Assembly: GCF_900215605.1 (NCBI RefSeq)
Contig: NZ_OBEL01000006.1
Coordinates: 248,001-312,000 of the forward strand
DNA from: Cohaesibacter gelatinilyticus
GTDB taxonomy: Bacteria > Pseudomonadota > Alphaproteobacteria > Rhizobiales > Cohaesibacteraceae
Direction: 5' to 3'
DNA length: 64,000 bases
The translations under genes were made by a program, and so were the position numbers. This document shows positions 36,212-44,632 of the stretch, piece after piece; within the stretch, counting starts at the first letter, position 1; each line of letters starts with the position of its first letter. The notes below the pieces were generated by a model that was given only the letters and a program-made list of their open reading frames with translations, did not search any database and was not told the DNA's origin.

Positions 36212-37300
36212 TTAGTTGCTTTTCGCAGCCTTAACGCGATCAAGCACCTTGCCTTCGATGGTTTCCAAGCCGGCAGGCACTGGTGGATACCATTTGATGT
36301 TATCCAGATCTGCAGGTGGGAAGGACGCCTTGAATTGTGCTTTCAGCTTGTCTTCGGCGAAATCGTCAGCCCCTTTGGATGCAGTAAAGTTACCAGCCGA
36401 AGCGGTAATCTTCGCAGCAACTTCTGGACGCATCACAAAGTTGATCCACTTGTAAGCTGCATCATCATTCTTACCCTTTTTCGGTAGAACAAAGGTATCG
36501 ATCCAGCCCAGAGCACCTGATTTTGGCGCAACGAAAGTCACATCAGCATTGTCGCCGTTCAATTTCCAACCGCCGGTATCCCATGCCATCGCGGCAGTGA
36601 CTTCACCTGAGCGGACCAGATTGAGAAGGGAATCGCCACCTTCCCAATAGGTTTTGACATTGCCCTTACAGGAGATCAGCTTTTCCTGAACCTTGTCCAT
36701 GATGCCCTGATAGGCTGCCTTGTCACCATAAGCGGCAAATGGATCATGGCCCAGAGCAAAAGCAAAGCCGATCAACGTAGGACGCTTCAGACGATAGGAA
36801 ACTTTTCCTTTGACGTCATCCAGGCAAAGATCCGTGTAATCCTTGACCATGCTGGCCTTCTTGGTGTCGAGCACCAGGCCGGAGGTTCCCCAAACATGCG
36901 GAACACCATATACCTCACCTTTGAAGGTGGTGTTGGCTTTGGTAGCATCCAGCATGGATGCAATAAACTGACCAGCATCGATCTTGGACAGATCCATTGG
37001 TTTATAGATGCGGTGTTCAGCCTGTGCACCGGATACGCGGTCTTGGCTAGGCTGGGCCAGGTCAAATCCACCGCCGCCAGTCGCACGCAACTTTGCGATC
37101 ATTTCTTCGTTATTGGACTTGGTCACCTTGACATCGATGCCCGTCTCATCCTTGAACATCTTGACCACTGCGTCCGGAGCATAACCGCCCCAGGTCAGCA
37201 AGCGCAGTTCTTCGGCTTGTACGGAACCAGAAGCGAAGGCCAAGCCGGCCAAAACCGTGACACCCATCATCTTGGACTTCATCGCAACAGTCAGTTTCAT
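36212..37300 (-). CDS. Extracellular polyamine-type solute-binding protein
   Basis: Periplasmic binding protein of 362 residues of the PotD/PotF-like group. A signal peptide (about residues 1-29, ending VQA-E) precedes the mature start EELRLLTWGGYAPDAVVKMF, typical of this group. The ligand pocket segment VYGVPHVWGTSGLVLDT and the later WEGGDSLLNLVRSGEV and AMAWDTGG are also usual. Spermidine, putrescine or similar amines are likely ligands, but opines or amino acids are possible. GGGAGAG precedes the ATG. It heads the ABC operon, and the 650-base upstream gap holds TTGTGA/TCACAA sites. Confidence 0.88.
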   Translation of the reverse strand: MKLTVAMKSKMMGVTVLAGLAFASGSVQAEELRLLTWGGYAPDAVVKMFKDETGIDVKVTKSNNEEMIAKLRATGGGGFDLAQPSQDRVSGAQAEHRIYKPMDLSKIDAGQFIASMLDATKANTTFKGEVYGVPHVWGTSGLVLDTKKASMVKDYTDLCLDDVKGKVSYRLKRPTLIGFAFALGHDPFAAYGDKAAYQGIMDKVQEKLISCKGNVKTYWEGGDSLLNLVRSGEVTAAMAWDTGGWKLNGDNADVTFVAPKSGALGWIDTFVLPKKGKNDDAAYKWINFVMRPEVAAKITASAGNFTASKGADDFAEDKLKAQFKASFPPADLDNIKWYPPVPAGLETIEGKVLDRVKAAKSN

Positions 37301-37511
37301 TTGACTACTCTCCCTATTGGATTGTTCTGCGTTCTTTTTTAAGGCGTTGCACGGCTTTAAAAACCGTACATTTGATTTTCAGGCATTGAACCCGTCAAAA
37401 CTGTCGCAAAGTTTAGACACAATTATTCACACCTGACAATGCAGGATCAGATAGTTTTGTAATAATTTTTTCAACTCAATTCATTATATACAATTTATTT
37501 CAGAGCCAATA

Positions 37512-37615
37512 TCACAATCTTTCTGATCACTTGGCATACAGACATCAGATGAATATGAAGGTATTGTGATGGAATCTACGCTTTGTGATCAATTGCTGCT
37601 TCCATTTCACAAAGC
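37512..37615. promoter_or_regulatory. TTGTGA/TCACAA site cluster upstream of the polyamine-type ABC operon
   Basis: TCACAA at 37512-37517, TTGTGA at 37564-37569 and 37583-37588, and TCACAA at 37607-37612. GCTTTGTGA (37580-37588) and TCACAAAGC (37607-37615) form a perfect 9-base inverted repeat. The rest of the 37301-37955 gap has no convincing gene. The same hexamer is clustered before speA (5486-5615). Confidence 0.45.
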
Positions 37616-37900
37616 AATGAATCGCTCTTTTTCGATCAAGCCGGAAAGCAGCCGATTTTGTAGGAAAAACCACTGATTTTCCTGATCTTGAAGCATTGAT
37701 GATCTATGCTAGGTATCATTGCATACCAATAAGGATCAGGTTTACCCTCTACATGGTTTCTGTGTTGTTGCAGCAATGGGGATTTGTCTCTGAATTTTTT
37801 GATTTTCTCAGCCGCAATCGATCCAAGCGGATCATGCACTTCAGTTGAATACTATCAACCAATCAAAAATCCGAGATATAAACAGCGGCAAAAACAACAA

Positions 37901-37929
37901 AAGCGCGAAGAGCATGGCTCATCGCGCTT
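37901..37929. terminator. Terminator downstream of tRNA-Glu, second copy of the repeated hairpin
   Basis: AAGCGCGA pairs with TCGCGCTT, with A-rich and T-rich flanks for both strands. It lies 27 bases past the tRNA 3' end. It matches the hairpin at 33032 at all but two of about 33 positions. Confidence 0.8.
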
Positions 37930-37955
37930 TTTGTTGTCGCAACCCACTTGGAAAG

Positions 37956-38031
37956 TGGCACGCCCTACGGGACTCGAACCCGTGTTTCCGCCGTGAAAGG
38001 GCGGCGTCCTAGACCGCTAGACGAAGGGCGC
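37956..38031 (-). tRNA. tRNA-Glu (UUC)
   Basis: Cloverleaf on the minus strand: acceptor GCGCCCT with AGGGCGT, the D-arm region CGTCTAGCGGTCTAGGAC, anticodon stem CCGCC/GGCGG with loop CTTTCAC (anticodon TTC), and T-arm ACGGG-TTCGAGT-CCCGT. The discriminator is G and CCA is encoded. The first acceptor pair is G-U. Confidence 0.95.
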
Positions 38032-38112
38032 TTAGCGATGGGCGGTTTATAGGAAGCTTTTTCAAATGACGCAACATCTCTTTGAAACTTCCTGTGAATT
38101 ATCGCTCAATTG

Positions 38113-38490
38113 TCACTGTGCCTGTGGAATAAACTGAACGCGTTTGATCACAGCCATGCTCTCTCCATCCAATTGCAACACGGATTGCACGCCCTTGCCT
38201 TCAATCAGAACATAGACATACCCATTATCGCTGGACATGCTGACGACCCGCTCTCCAGACTGCAAAATTTGCGTAACAGGGCCAGATTGTAAGGCGGGAG
38301 CGCTGGAAGCACTTTTCTTATTGCCCACGCTCTTGTAGACAATGACGCCAATGATGGCAGCAATGCCAATAAGCATAATCAGGCCAGACCAGATGACAAG
38401 CTTGCGCATTTTGCGCTGCACTTCCAGAAATCCTGGATGTTGATGCGGGTCATCCCCGGTTGGCTGCTGGTCGAAAGATGATTGAGACAT
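38113..38490 (-). CDS. Small membrane-anchored protein (DUF6476-like), divergent from rluD
   Basis: 125 residues, single-pass membrane protein. The N-terminus is cytoplasmic and polar (SQSSFDQQPTGDD), the membrane helix is at about 33-54 (LVIWSGLIMLIGIAAIIGV), and the C-terminal part (about 70-125) is soluble with GERVVSMSSDNGYVYVLIEG, like a small beta-domain. Genes of this layout sit divergently beside rluD in other Hyphomicrobiales, and I recall them as DUF6476, with moderate confidence. Function unknown. Its start codon overlaps that of rluD by 2 bases on the opposite strand. Confidence 0.65.
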   Translation of the reverse strand: MSQSSFDQQPTGDDPHQHPGFLEVQRKMRKLVIWSGLIMLIGIAAIIGVIVYKSVGNKKSASSAPALQSGPVTQILQSGERVVSMSSDNGYVYVLIEGKGVQSVLQLDGESMAVIKRVQFIPQAQ

Positions 38491-39511
38491 GTCTGCTACT
38501 CAAGCTGAAAACGAAACTCTGAGCTTTTTAGTCGAAGATGAAGACGCTGGAAAGCGCCTTGATGCATTTATTGCCGCAAAAGAAGGCAGCCTGTCGCGCT
38601 CACGCTTCAAAAGCCTGATCAAGGAAGGCCATGTCAGCTCCATCAGCGAGCAGGGCGAAAGCAAGGTCGTCAAAGAACCGAATCATCGTGTCGCGCTTGG
38701 CCAAACCATCACCATCACCATGCCGCCACCAGAGGACCCAACCCCGTTGGGCGAAGATATCCCGCTGGACATCACCTATGAAGATGATCATCTGATCGTC
38801 ATCAACAAGCCGACTGGCCTTGTGGTGCATCCGGCAGCGGGCAACTGGACTGGTACGCTGGTCAATGCCCTCATCCATCATTGCGGCGATAGCCTCTCTG
38901 GCATTGGCGGCGTCCGTCGTCCCGGCATCGTTCACCGGCTGGACAAGGAGACCTCCGGCCTTCTTGTCGTGGCCAAGACAGATGCCGCTCACAAAGGTTT
39001 GTCAGAACAATTTGCCGACCACGGCCGCACCGGACCACTCGTTCGTGCTTATCAGGCTCTGGTTTGGGACAAGCTGGACCGCCGCAAGGGTACCATCAAT
39101 ACCCAGATCGGCCGTTCTCACAACAATCGCCTGAAAATGATGGTGTTAAAAGAAGGTGGTCGCCAAGCCATCACCCATTATCAGGTCATGGAAGAATTTA
39201 CCTCTGGCTCCGATATCGTGGCCTCACGCGTGGAATGCCGTCTTGAAACCGGCCGCACCCACCAGATCCGCGTTCATATGGCTCATATTGGCCACCCACT
39301 GATCGGTGATCCGGAATATGGGCAGGGCTTCAAATCCAAGCTGAACAAGCTTCCTGATACTCTTGCCCGCCATATCGAGAAAAGAAAGCGTCAAGCCTTG
39401 CATGCCGGCCTTCTGGGGTTTGCTCATCCAATCACTGGCGAAGAGATGGTTTTTGAAAGCGAAATGCCACAAGATCTCAAGAATGTGATGAAAGCCCTGC
39501 AAAATATGTAG
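38489..39511 (+). CDS. rluD: Large-subunit rRNA pseudouridine synthase, RluD/RluA family
   Basis: RNA-modifying enzyme of 340 residues. The N-terminal S4 RNA-binding domain (about 20-85: KRLDAFIAAKEGSLSRSRFK) precedes the catalytic domain with the active-site Asp152 in HRLDKETSGLLVVAKT. ETGRTHQIRVHMAHIGHPL is the other family motif. Expected to convert uridines of 23S rRNA helix 69. It is directly followed after 119 bases by rpoH, the same order as in other Hyphomicrobiales. Confidence 0.93.
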   Translation: MSATQAENETLSFLVEDEDAGKRLDAFIAAKEGSLSRSRFKSLIKEGHVSSISEQGESKVVKEPNHRVALGQTITITMPPPEDPTPLGEDIPLDITYEDDHLIVINKPTGLVVHPAAGNWTGTLVNALIHHCGDSLSGIGGVRRPGIVHRLDKETSGLLVVAKTDAAHKGLSEQFADHGRTGPLVRAYQALVWDKLDRRKGTINTQIGRSHNNRLKMMVLKEGGRQAITHYQVMEEFTSGSDIVASRVECRLETGRTHQIRVHMAHIGHPLIGDPEYGQGFKSKLNKLPDTLARHIEKRKRQALHAGLLGFAHPITGEEMVFESEMPQDLKNVMKALQNM

Positions 39512-39630
39512 GCTTCCCCCTGTAATTGCCCAATTTAGGCCTATATTGTGAAGATATGATTTTTTGTGTTGCAGGCCATTCTGGCTGCGACGGGCATCCC
39601 GCCTGATTGGGGGATCGAGGAAAGATATAA

Positions 39631-40527
39631 ATGGCATCTGATTCTGGTAATATCCCGGCGATTTCCAGCTCCACTGGGGGGCTGAGCCGTTATTTGAGCG
39701 AAATTCGTCGTTTCCCGATGCTTGAGCCGCAAGAAGAATATATGCTGGCCAAGCGTTATGCCGAACACGGGGACAAGAAAGCCGCCCATAAAATGGTAAC
39801 GAGCCATTTGCGTCTGGTTGCCAAAATTGCCATGGGCTATCGCGGCTATGGTCTTCCCGTCTCCGAGGTAGTCTCTGAGGGCAATGTTGGCCTGATGCAG
39901 GCAGTAAAACGTTTTGACCCTGAAAAAGGCTTCCGCTTGGCTACCTACGCCATGTGGTGGATCCGCGCCTCCATTCAGGAATATATTCTGCGCTCCTGGT
40001 CCTTGGTCAAGATGGGTACAACTGCAAACCAGAAACGCCTTTTCTTTAATCTGCGCAAGGTTAAAGGCCAGATTCAGGCACTGGAAGATGGCGACCTGAA
40101 ACCGGAACAAGTCGACTATATCGCCGAAAAACTTGGCGTTTCCAATGAAGAAGTCGTTTCCATGAACCGACGCCTTGGAGGTGATGCATCGCTCAACGCA
40201 CCATTGAAAGCCGATGGTGAAAGCGGCCAATGGCAGGATTGGCTGGTGGATGAAAGCGAAAGTCAGGAATCTGTACTCGCTGACAAGGAAGAATTCAATC
40301 ATCGCATGGAGCTCCTCACCGAAGCGATGGACATTCTGAATGAGCGTGAACGTCGTATCTTTGAAGCACGCCGCCTGAGTGAAAAACCCGAAACACTTGA
40401 GTCGTTGTCCGAGGAATTTGGTGTCAGCCGTGAACGAATTCGCCAAATCGAAGTCCGTGCTTTTGAAAAAGTGCAAGAAGCCGTCCAAAAAGCTGCAACT
40501 AAAGCATTAGAAGCAAGCCTAGGTTGA
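39631..40527 (+). CDS. rpoH: RNA polymerase heat-shock sigma factor RpoH
   Basis: Sigma-32-type factor of 298 residues. Region 2 covers RLATYAMWWIRASIQEYILR, the RpoH box is QKRLFFNLR, and region 4 has SEEFGVSRERIRQIEVRAFE. Length and the PQEEYMLAKRY start of region 1.2/2 match alphaproteobacterial RpoH. It directs transcription of chaperone and protease genes under heat stress; ftsH, a protease that degrades sigma-32 in other bacteria, lies at 51563. It has its own ribosome-binding site (GAGGAAAG). Confidence 0.95.
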   Translation: MASDSGNIPAISSSTGGLSRYLSEIRRFPMLEPQEEYMLAKRYAEHGDKKAAHKMVTSHLRLVAKIAMGYRGYGLPVSEVVSEGNVGLMQAVKRFDPEKGFRLATYAMWWIRASIQEYILRSWSLVKMGTTANQKRLFFNLRKVKGQIQALEDGDLKPEQVDYIAEKLGVSNEEVVSMNRRLGGDASLNAPLKADGESGQWQDWLVDESESQESVLADKEEFNHRMELLTEAMDILNERERRIFEARRLSEKPETLESLSEEFGVSRERIRQIEVRAFEKVQEAVQKAATKALEASLG

Positions 40528-40640
40528 GAAAGTATCTTGATTTAAGCAGTTACCCGTAAGAAACTAACGCCCATTGGGTAAGCAAGGTGACGTTTCGGCC
40601 ATATCAAATCATGATATGGCCAACAAACCTGGAGGTGTTT

Positions 40641-41240
40641 ATGGGCCGAGCAAGAGGCTTTAATGAAGAAGACGTGATCGATAAAGCGACGACGCTTTTT
40701 TGGCAACGCGGGTTCAATGGAACCTCAATGCGCGATCTCGTGAACGCAACAGGCTTGGCAAAAGCAAGCCTTTACAATGCCTTTGGCAACAAGGAAGCCC
40801 TGTTCACAGAGGTTCTCAACCATTATATCAATGTCAAGCAAACCAGAGTGCTGACACCATTGGTGACAATGGAACCTGCACGCAGAGCAATTGAGACATA
40901 CTTTTCAAATTTGGCAAGATCCACGGAAGAAAATAAAAGAACACCAGGCTGTCTGCTGATCAATACAGCAACTGAGCAAGGACCTCACGACGAGAGCTTT
41001 CGCGAGATCGTTGATAACGGCATCGGCAGAACCGAACGCCACATCAAGGAAGCATTGCAACGAGGTATCAAGGATGGCTCGATCGATAGACGGATTGATC
41101 CGGACCTTTCTGCTTATTGCCTTGTCAGTACGGTCATTGCCATCCGTGCACAAGCCTGCAAGGGCATCGATACGGGCAAATTGAAAGCCTTGATCGAGGC
41201 CAATCTGGCAGTCCATGCGCCAGCTCCGCAGGCAAAATGA
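40641..41240 (+). CDS. TetR-family transcriptional regulator
   Basis: Regulator of 199 residues from the ATG at 40641, preceded by GGAGGT. The N-terminal helix-turn-helix GTSMRDLVNATGLAKASLYN and following AFGNKEALF are typical of the YxaF/AcuR-like group of TetR proteins. The C-terminal ligand domain is mostly helical. It is followed by a good terminator and no co-directional partner; its target may be itself or a distant gene. Ligand unknown. Confidence 0.9.
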   Translation: MGRARGFNEEDVIDKATTLFWQRGFNGTSMRDLVNATGLAKASLYNAFGNKEALFTEVLNHYINVKQTRVLTPLVTMEPARRAIETYFSNLARSTEENKRTPGCLLINTATEQGPHDESFREIVDNGIGRTERHIKEALQRGIKDGSIDRRIDPDLSAYCLVSTVIAIRAQACKGIDTGKLKALIEANLAVHAPAPQAK

Positions 41241-41275
41241 GCTTTTCAGGCATCTACACCGAACATACTGCACAA

Positions 41276-41305
41276 AATTAAAGGGCCCACAGAGGCCCTT
41301 TAATT
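41276..41305. terminator. Terminator between tetR-type gene and the following convergent gene
   Basis: AATTAAAGGGCC and GGCCCTTTAATT pair perfectly (12 bases) around a 6-base loop. Confidence 0.85.
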
Positions 41306-41342
41306 CTATCAATTGCTTTGGTTGGCATAGATCGCCGAGTTT

Positions 41343-42977
41343 CTATTTGCTCCACTGGCGCAAAGCACTTTCCATGACCGTATTGCCGCTATCGCCCTTT
41401 CGCAGCGTCAGAATACCTCGTCGGCCAGACTTGAAGAGAATAGGCATATCAATCCATTGTCGCAGTTCCAAAAGCTCCAGATTATAACGCAAAGCCTTGG
41501 GACCAGAGGTCAAGGCAATCCAGTGTAGATCGTCAGCGATCCGTACCGGTTCGCCAAAGAGCCCTTGCCCTCTGCTGCCTTCAGTCGGCTTCATGATCAG
41601 GCCAGGAATCTTATCAACCTTGAGATCTTCTGCAGCACCCTGCTTGGAAACTTCAATCTCGATCAAATGAGATGCTGGAAGAGAAGCATCTTTGTTCTTG
41701 GACATGCGGATCTTGAACGAAATATCACGTTTTGGAACAGCCACAGCTATGGTGACGACAGCATCTTCACCCTCACCTTCCAGATTCCAGACCGTTTGCC
41801 CGGGATTGGCCTGTCCATCACTTCCTTCCGCCGCATTTTCCTCATAGAAAATAGCCTGAATTCCAGTATCCTCAACCTTTGCAGCTTGATCTTCTGCCGC
41901 CGGGGCTTCCTCGGAATTTGGATTTGTTGATGTCACTGGAGCAGATGAAACGTCGCTTTGATCTGGTTGGCTGGTGCTCTGTGTCTCACCTTGCTGCGAC
42001 GTATCCTGCTCGGGTGTCACCGTAACAGTACGAACATTCTTGGCAACCATCTCGCCTTTGGCATCAGTCTTGTCCTCTGCGCTCTGAACAGGCTCTTTGG
42101 ATCCCTTGTCCTCTGACGACGCATCAACGGAGGAACCGCCATCCGTCGTCGAGCCCAAAAACTCCGTCTTGTTCTGATACAGAAGATAGGAACTTCCCCC
42201 CAGAACAATCGCAACAACCGCAACCAATGCGAACAGTGCAAATCCAGAGGATTTTTCTTCTTCCTGAATACCGGGACCACGGCTTTTTGCCTTGTCCATA
42301 TCTGCACCCACCGAAGTGACCGGAGAAGATGCCTTATAGGTTTTGGAGCTGGAAACAACAGCTTCGCCCAGCGTAGGCTCGATCCGAGATGCCTCACCTT
42401 TGCGCTGATCGCCGACAATATCAGCCGTTTCTTGAGCAGATTTAACGGCAGCACTTGTAGCGGTACCAAGCTTTTCTGCATCACGCACCGCATTTTTAAG
42501 CACATCCTGTCCGGCACGGCGGACAACGCGATCTTCGCTTTCCAACGGTTCTTTGGCTGATCCTGTGTCTACAGAATCATTCCCGTCATCCTTGACATCA
42601 GGGGCTGACGGACTTTCGGAGACCGAAACTGTTGGAGCCTTATTGGAAACAATCGGTTCTTGCGAGACAGGTGCTTCAACCTGAGGCTCTGAAACCACCG
42701 GAGCTGAAGGAGTGGTCGGTTCCACGGCGTCTGCCGCAGAAGAGACATTTTCCTGCGCCTCACCTTCCAACATCAAATCGCGCTCGACAGACCGAACAGC
42801 CTCTTCCAGCGCAACCCTTTGCTTGGAAATTTCGGCGGGAGGAAGAGGCGGGTTCATGCCTTGCAACTGTTTGAGCAGCGCATTGCGGGCCTTGTCATAA
42901 ACAGCCTGCCGTTGCTCTCTGGTGCTATCTGGAAGCGCAACAACCGCACGCTTCAAAATTGCATAATAGTCCGCCAT
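41343..42977 (-). CDS. Single-pass membrane protein with long acidic linker, unknown function
   Basis: 544 residues. Residues 1-70 form a helical domain (YYAILKRAVVALPDSTREQR) recognisable among many Hyphomicrobiales proteins of unknown function. A low-complexity, Ser/Glu/Val/Pro-rich linker covers about 75-240, then a membrane helix at 245-267 (FALFALVAVVAIVLGGSSYL), a second disordered acidic stretch, and a folded C-terminal domain (about 375-544) that looks beta-rich and periplasmic. The C-terminal part has LASGPKALRYNLELL-like text (ALTSGPKALRYNLELLELRQ). Function is unknown; an envelope role is possible. It lies before purA in the same direction. Confidence 0.7.
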   Translation of the reverse strand: MADYYAILKRAVVALPDSTREQRQAVYDKARNALLKQLQGMNPPLPPAEISKQRVALEEAVRSVERDLMLEGEAQENVSSAADAVEPTTPSAPVVSEPQVEAPVSQEPIVSNKAPTVSVSESPSAPDVKDDGNDSVDTGSAKEPLESEDRVVRRAGQDVLKNAVRDAEKLGTATSAAVKSAQETADIVGDQRKGEASRIEPTLGEAVVSSSKTYKASSPVTSVGADMDKAKSRGPGIQEEEKSSGFALFALVAVVAIVLGGSSYLLYQNKTEFLGSTTDGGSSVDASSEDKGSKEPVQSAEDKTDAKGEMVAKNVRTVTVTPEQDTSQQGETQSTSQPDQSDVSSAPVTSTNPNSEEAPAAEDQAAKVEDTGIQAIFYEENAAEGSDGQANPGQTVWNLEGEGEDAVVTIAVAVPKRDISFKIRMSKNKDASLPASHLIEIEVSKQGAAEDLKVDKIPGLIMKPTEGSRGQGLFGEPVRIADDLHWIALTSGPKALRYNLELLELRQWIDMPILFKSGRRGILTLRKGDSGNTVMESALRQWSK

Positions 42978-43052
42978 TCTCTTCCTCTTCTACTCCCTAT
43001 CAGTCTGACGCGCATGACAACTGACAGGAAAGCCCGATCTTTCATCCCTATC

Positions 43053-44348
43053 CTAATCCTGATAAGGATCTTGAACAAGAATCGTATCGTCACGCTCTGG
43101 ACTTGTAGAGAGTAGCGCAACAGGCGCACCAATCAACTCCTCAACGTGACGAACATATTTCACGGCCTGAGCAGGAAGATCATTCCAGGTTCTTGCACCT
43201 GCTGTCGTATCCTTCCAGCCTTCAAGCGTCTCATAGATAGGTTCAACCCGTGCCTGGGCTCCTTGAGAAGCCGGCAGATAGTCAATTTCCTCACCATCCA
43301 GCTTGTAACCGACACAGATCTTGATCTCTTCCAGACCATCGAGCACATCCAGCTTGGTCAAGGCAATCCCTGTAATTCCGGAGGTACAGATGGTCTGCTT
43401 CACCAGGACAGCATCGAACCAACCGCAACGGCGACTGCGTCCGGTCACTGTCCCGAATTCGTGACCGCGCTCACCAAGGAATTGGCCCACTTCATTAAGC
43501 TGCTCGGTCGGGAAAGGTCCCTCACCCACACGGGTTGTGTAGGCTTTGGTGATGCCCAGAACATAATCAAGAGCCTGTGGACCAAGACCTGAACCAGCAG
43601 ATGCCTGACCGGCAATCGTGTTGGAAGACGTCACAAATGGATAGGTTCCATGATCAATATCCAACAGCGCGCCTTGCGCACCCTCGAACAAGATTCGCTT
43701 GCCGGCCTTGCGAGCAGCATTGAGGAAACGCCATACGCTATCCATGAAAGGTAGAACATTGGGCGCAACGCTCGTCAATTCCTCATAAATAGCGTCAGCA
43801 GAGATCTCTTCCACACCCAAACCACGACGCAAGGGATTGTGGTGCGCCAGCAGCCGATCAATCTTGGCACGCAATGTGCTTTCATTGGCCAGATCCATCA
43901 GGCGGATCGCACGGCGCCCCACCTTGTCTTCATATGCTGGGCCAATACCACGTTTGGTAGTACCGATCTTGGTACCTTCTGCAGCAGCATTTTCGCGAAG
44001 AGCATCCAATTCGCGATGCAAGGAAAGAATAAGGGTAGCATTTTCGGCAATACGCAGATTCTCGCGGGACACTGTCACTCCCTGCTCTGCCAGACGGCCC
44101 ATTTCGGCCACAAGAGCATGAGGATCAACCACCACACCATTACCAATCACACCAATGGTGCCTTTGCGTACAACACCAGATGGCAGCAAACTCAACTTAT
44201 AACTGACACCATCGATGACGAGCGTATGACCAGCATTATGACCGCCCTGAAAACGCACCACAATATCAGCCCGTTCGGACAGCCAGTCCACAATCTTGCC
44301 TTTACCCTCGTCGCCCCACTGCGACCCGACGACCACGACATTTGCCAT
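43053..44348 (-). CDS. purA: Adenylosuccinate synthetase
   Basis: Cytoplasmic enzyme of about 431 residues that joins IMP and aspartate with GTP in AMP synthesis. From the ATG at 44348 the protein opens [18 protein letters not shown] (GTP loop at 12-18), followed by the IMP-contacting GGHNAGHT and [17 protein letters not shown] and the C-terminal motif TGRSRRCGW are intact. AAGGAG lies 10 bases upstream, which supports this start over a frame 17 residues longer. Its neighbours (serA upstream, the acidic-linker protein downstream) are usual in this order. Confidence 0.95.
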   Translation of the reverse strand: MANVVVVGSQWGDEGKGKIVDWLSERADIVVRFQGGHNAGHTLVIDGVSYKLSLLPSGVVRKGTIGVIGNGVVVDPHALVAEMGRLAEQGVTVSRENLRIAENATLILSLHRELDALRENAAAEGTKIGTTKRGIGPAYEDKVGRRAIRLMDLANESTLRAKIDRLLAHHNPLRRGLGVEEISADAIYEELTSVAPNVLPFMDSVWRFLNAARKAGKRILFEGAQGALLDIDHGTYPFVTSSNTIAGQASAGSGLGPQALDYVLGITKAYTTRVGEGPFPTEQLNEVGQFLGERGHEFGTVTGRSRRCGWFDAVLVKQTICTSGITGIALTKLDVLDGLEEIKICVGYKLDGEEIDYLPASQGAQARVEPIYETLEGWKDTTAGARTWNDLPAQAVKYVRHVEELIGAPVALLSTSPERDDTILVQDPYQD

Positions 44349-44572
44349 AGATGCCAGCTCCTTATGTCTATCTGCTCTGATTGGCGCGGCAAAACTCACT
44401 TTGCCGAAAAAATAGAAGTTATGAGACTATGCCCCACAAACGCGCGGACTATAGACAAATTCAATTCCAAGCGCGACTCCGAATTAGGGACAATTGCCGC
44501 TTTCCTGACAGCATAAGTCATAATTCTGACGCTTTTCCCCGATCAACCGCTCTCGAAATGCGTCAAAAACCC

Positions 44573-44605
44573 AAAAAACCCGCCCTTCTGGTAAAAGGGC
44601 AGGCT
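44573..44605 (-). terminator. Terminator after serA
   Basis: On the minus strand GCCTGCCCTT pairs with AGAAGGGCGGGTT, followed by TTTTTTGGG and further T. It lies 28 bases past the serA stop codon. Confidence 0.75.
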
Positions 44606-44632
44606 TTCTAGAGAGAATCTTTGCAAAAGGGC

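Noticed and set aside
37636-37839. 67-residue open frame upstream of the ABC operon
   Set aside because: No Shine-Dalgarno sequence and no homology pattern; composition fits non-coding DNA.
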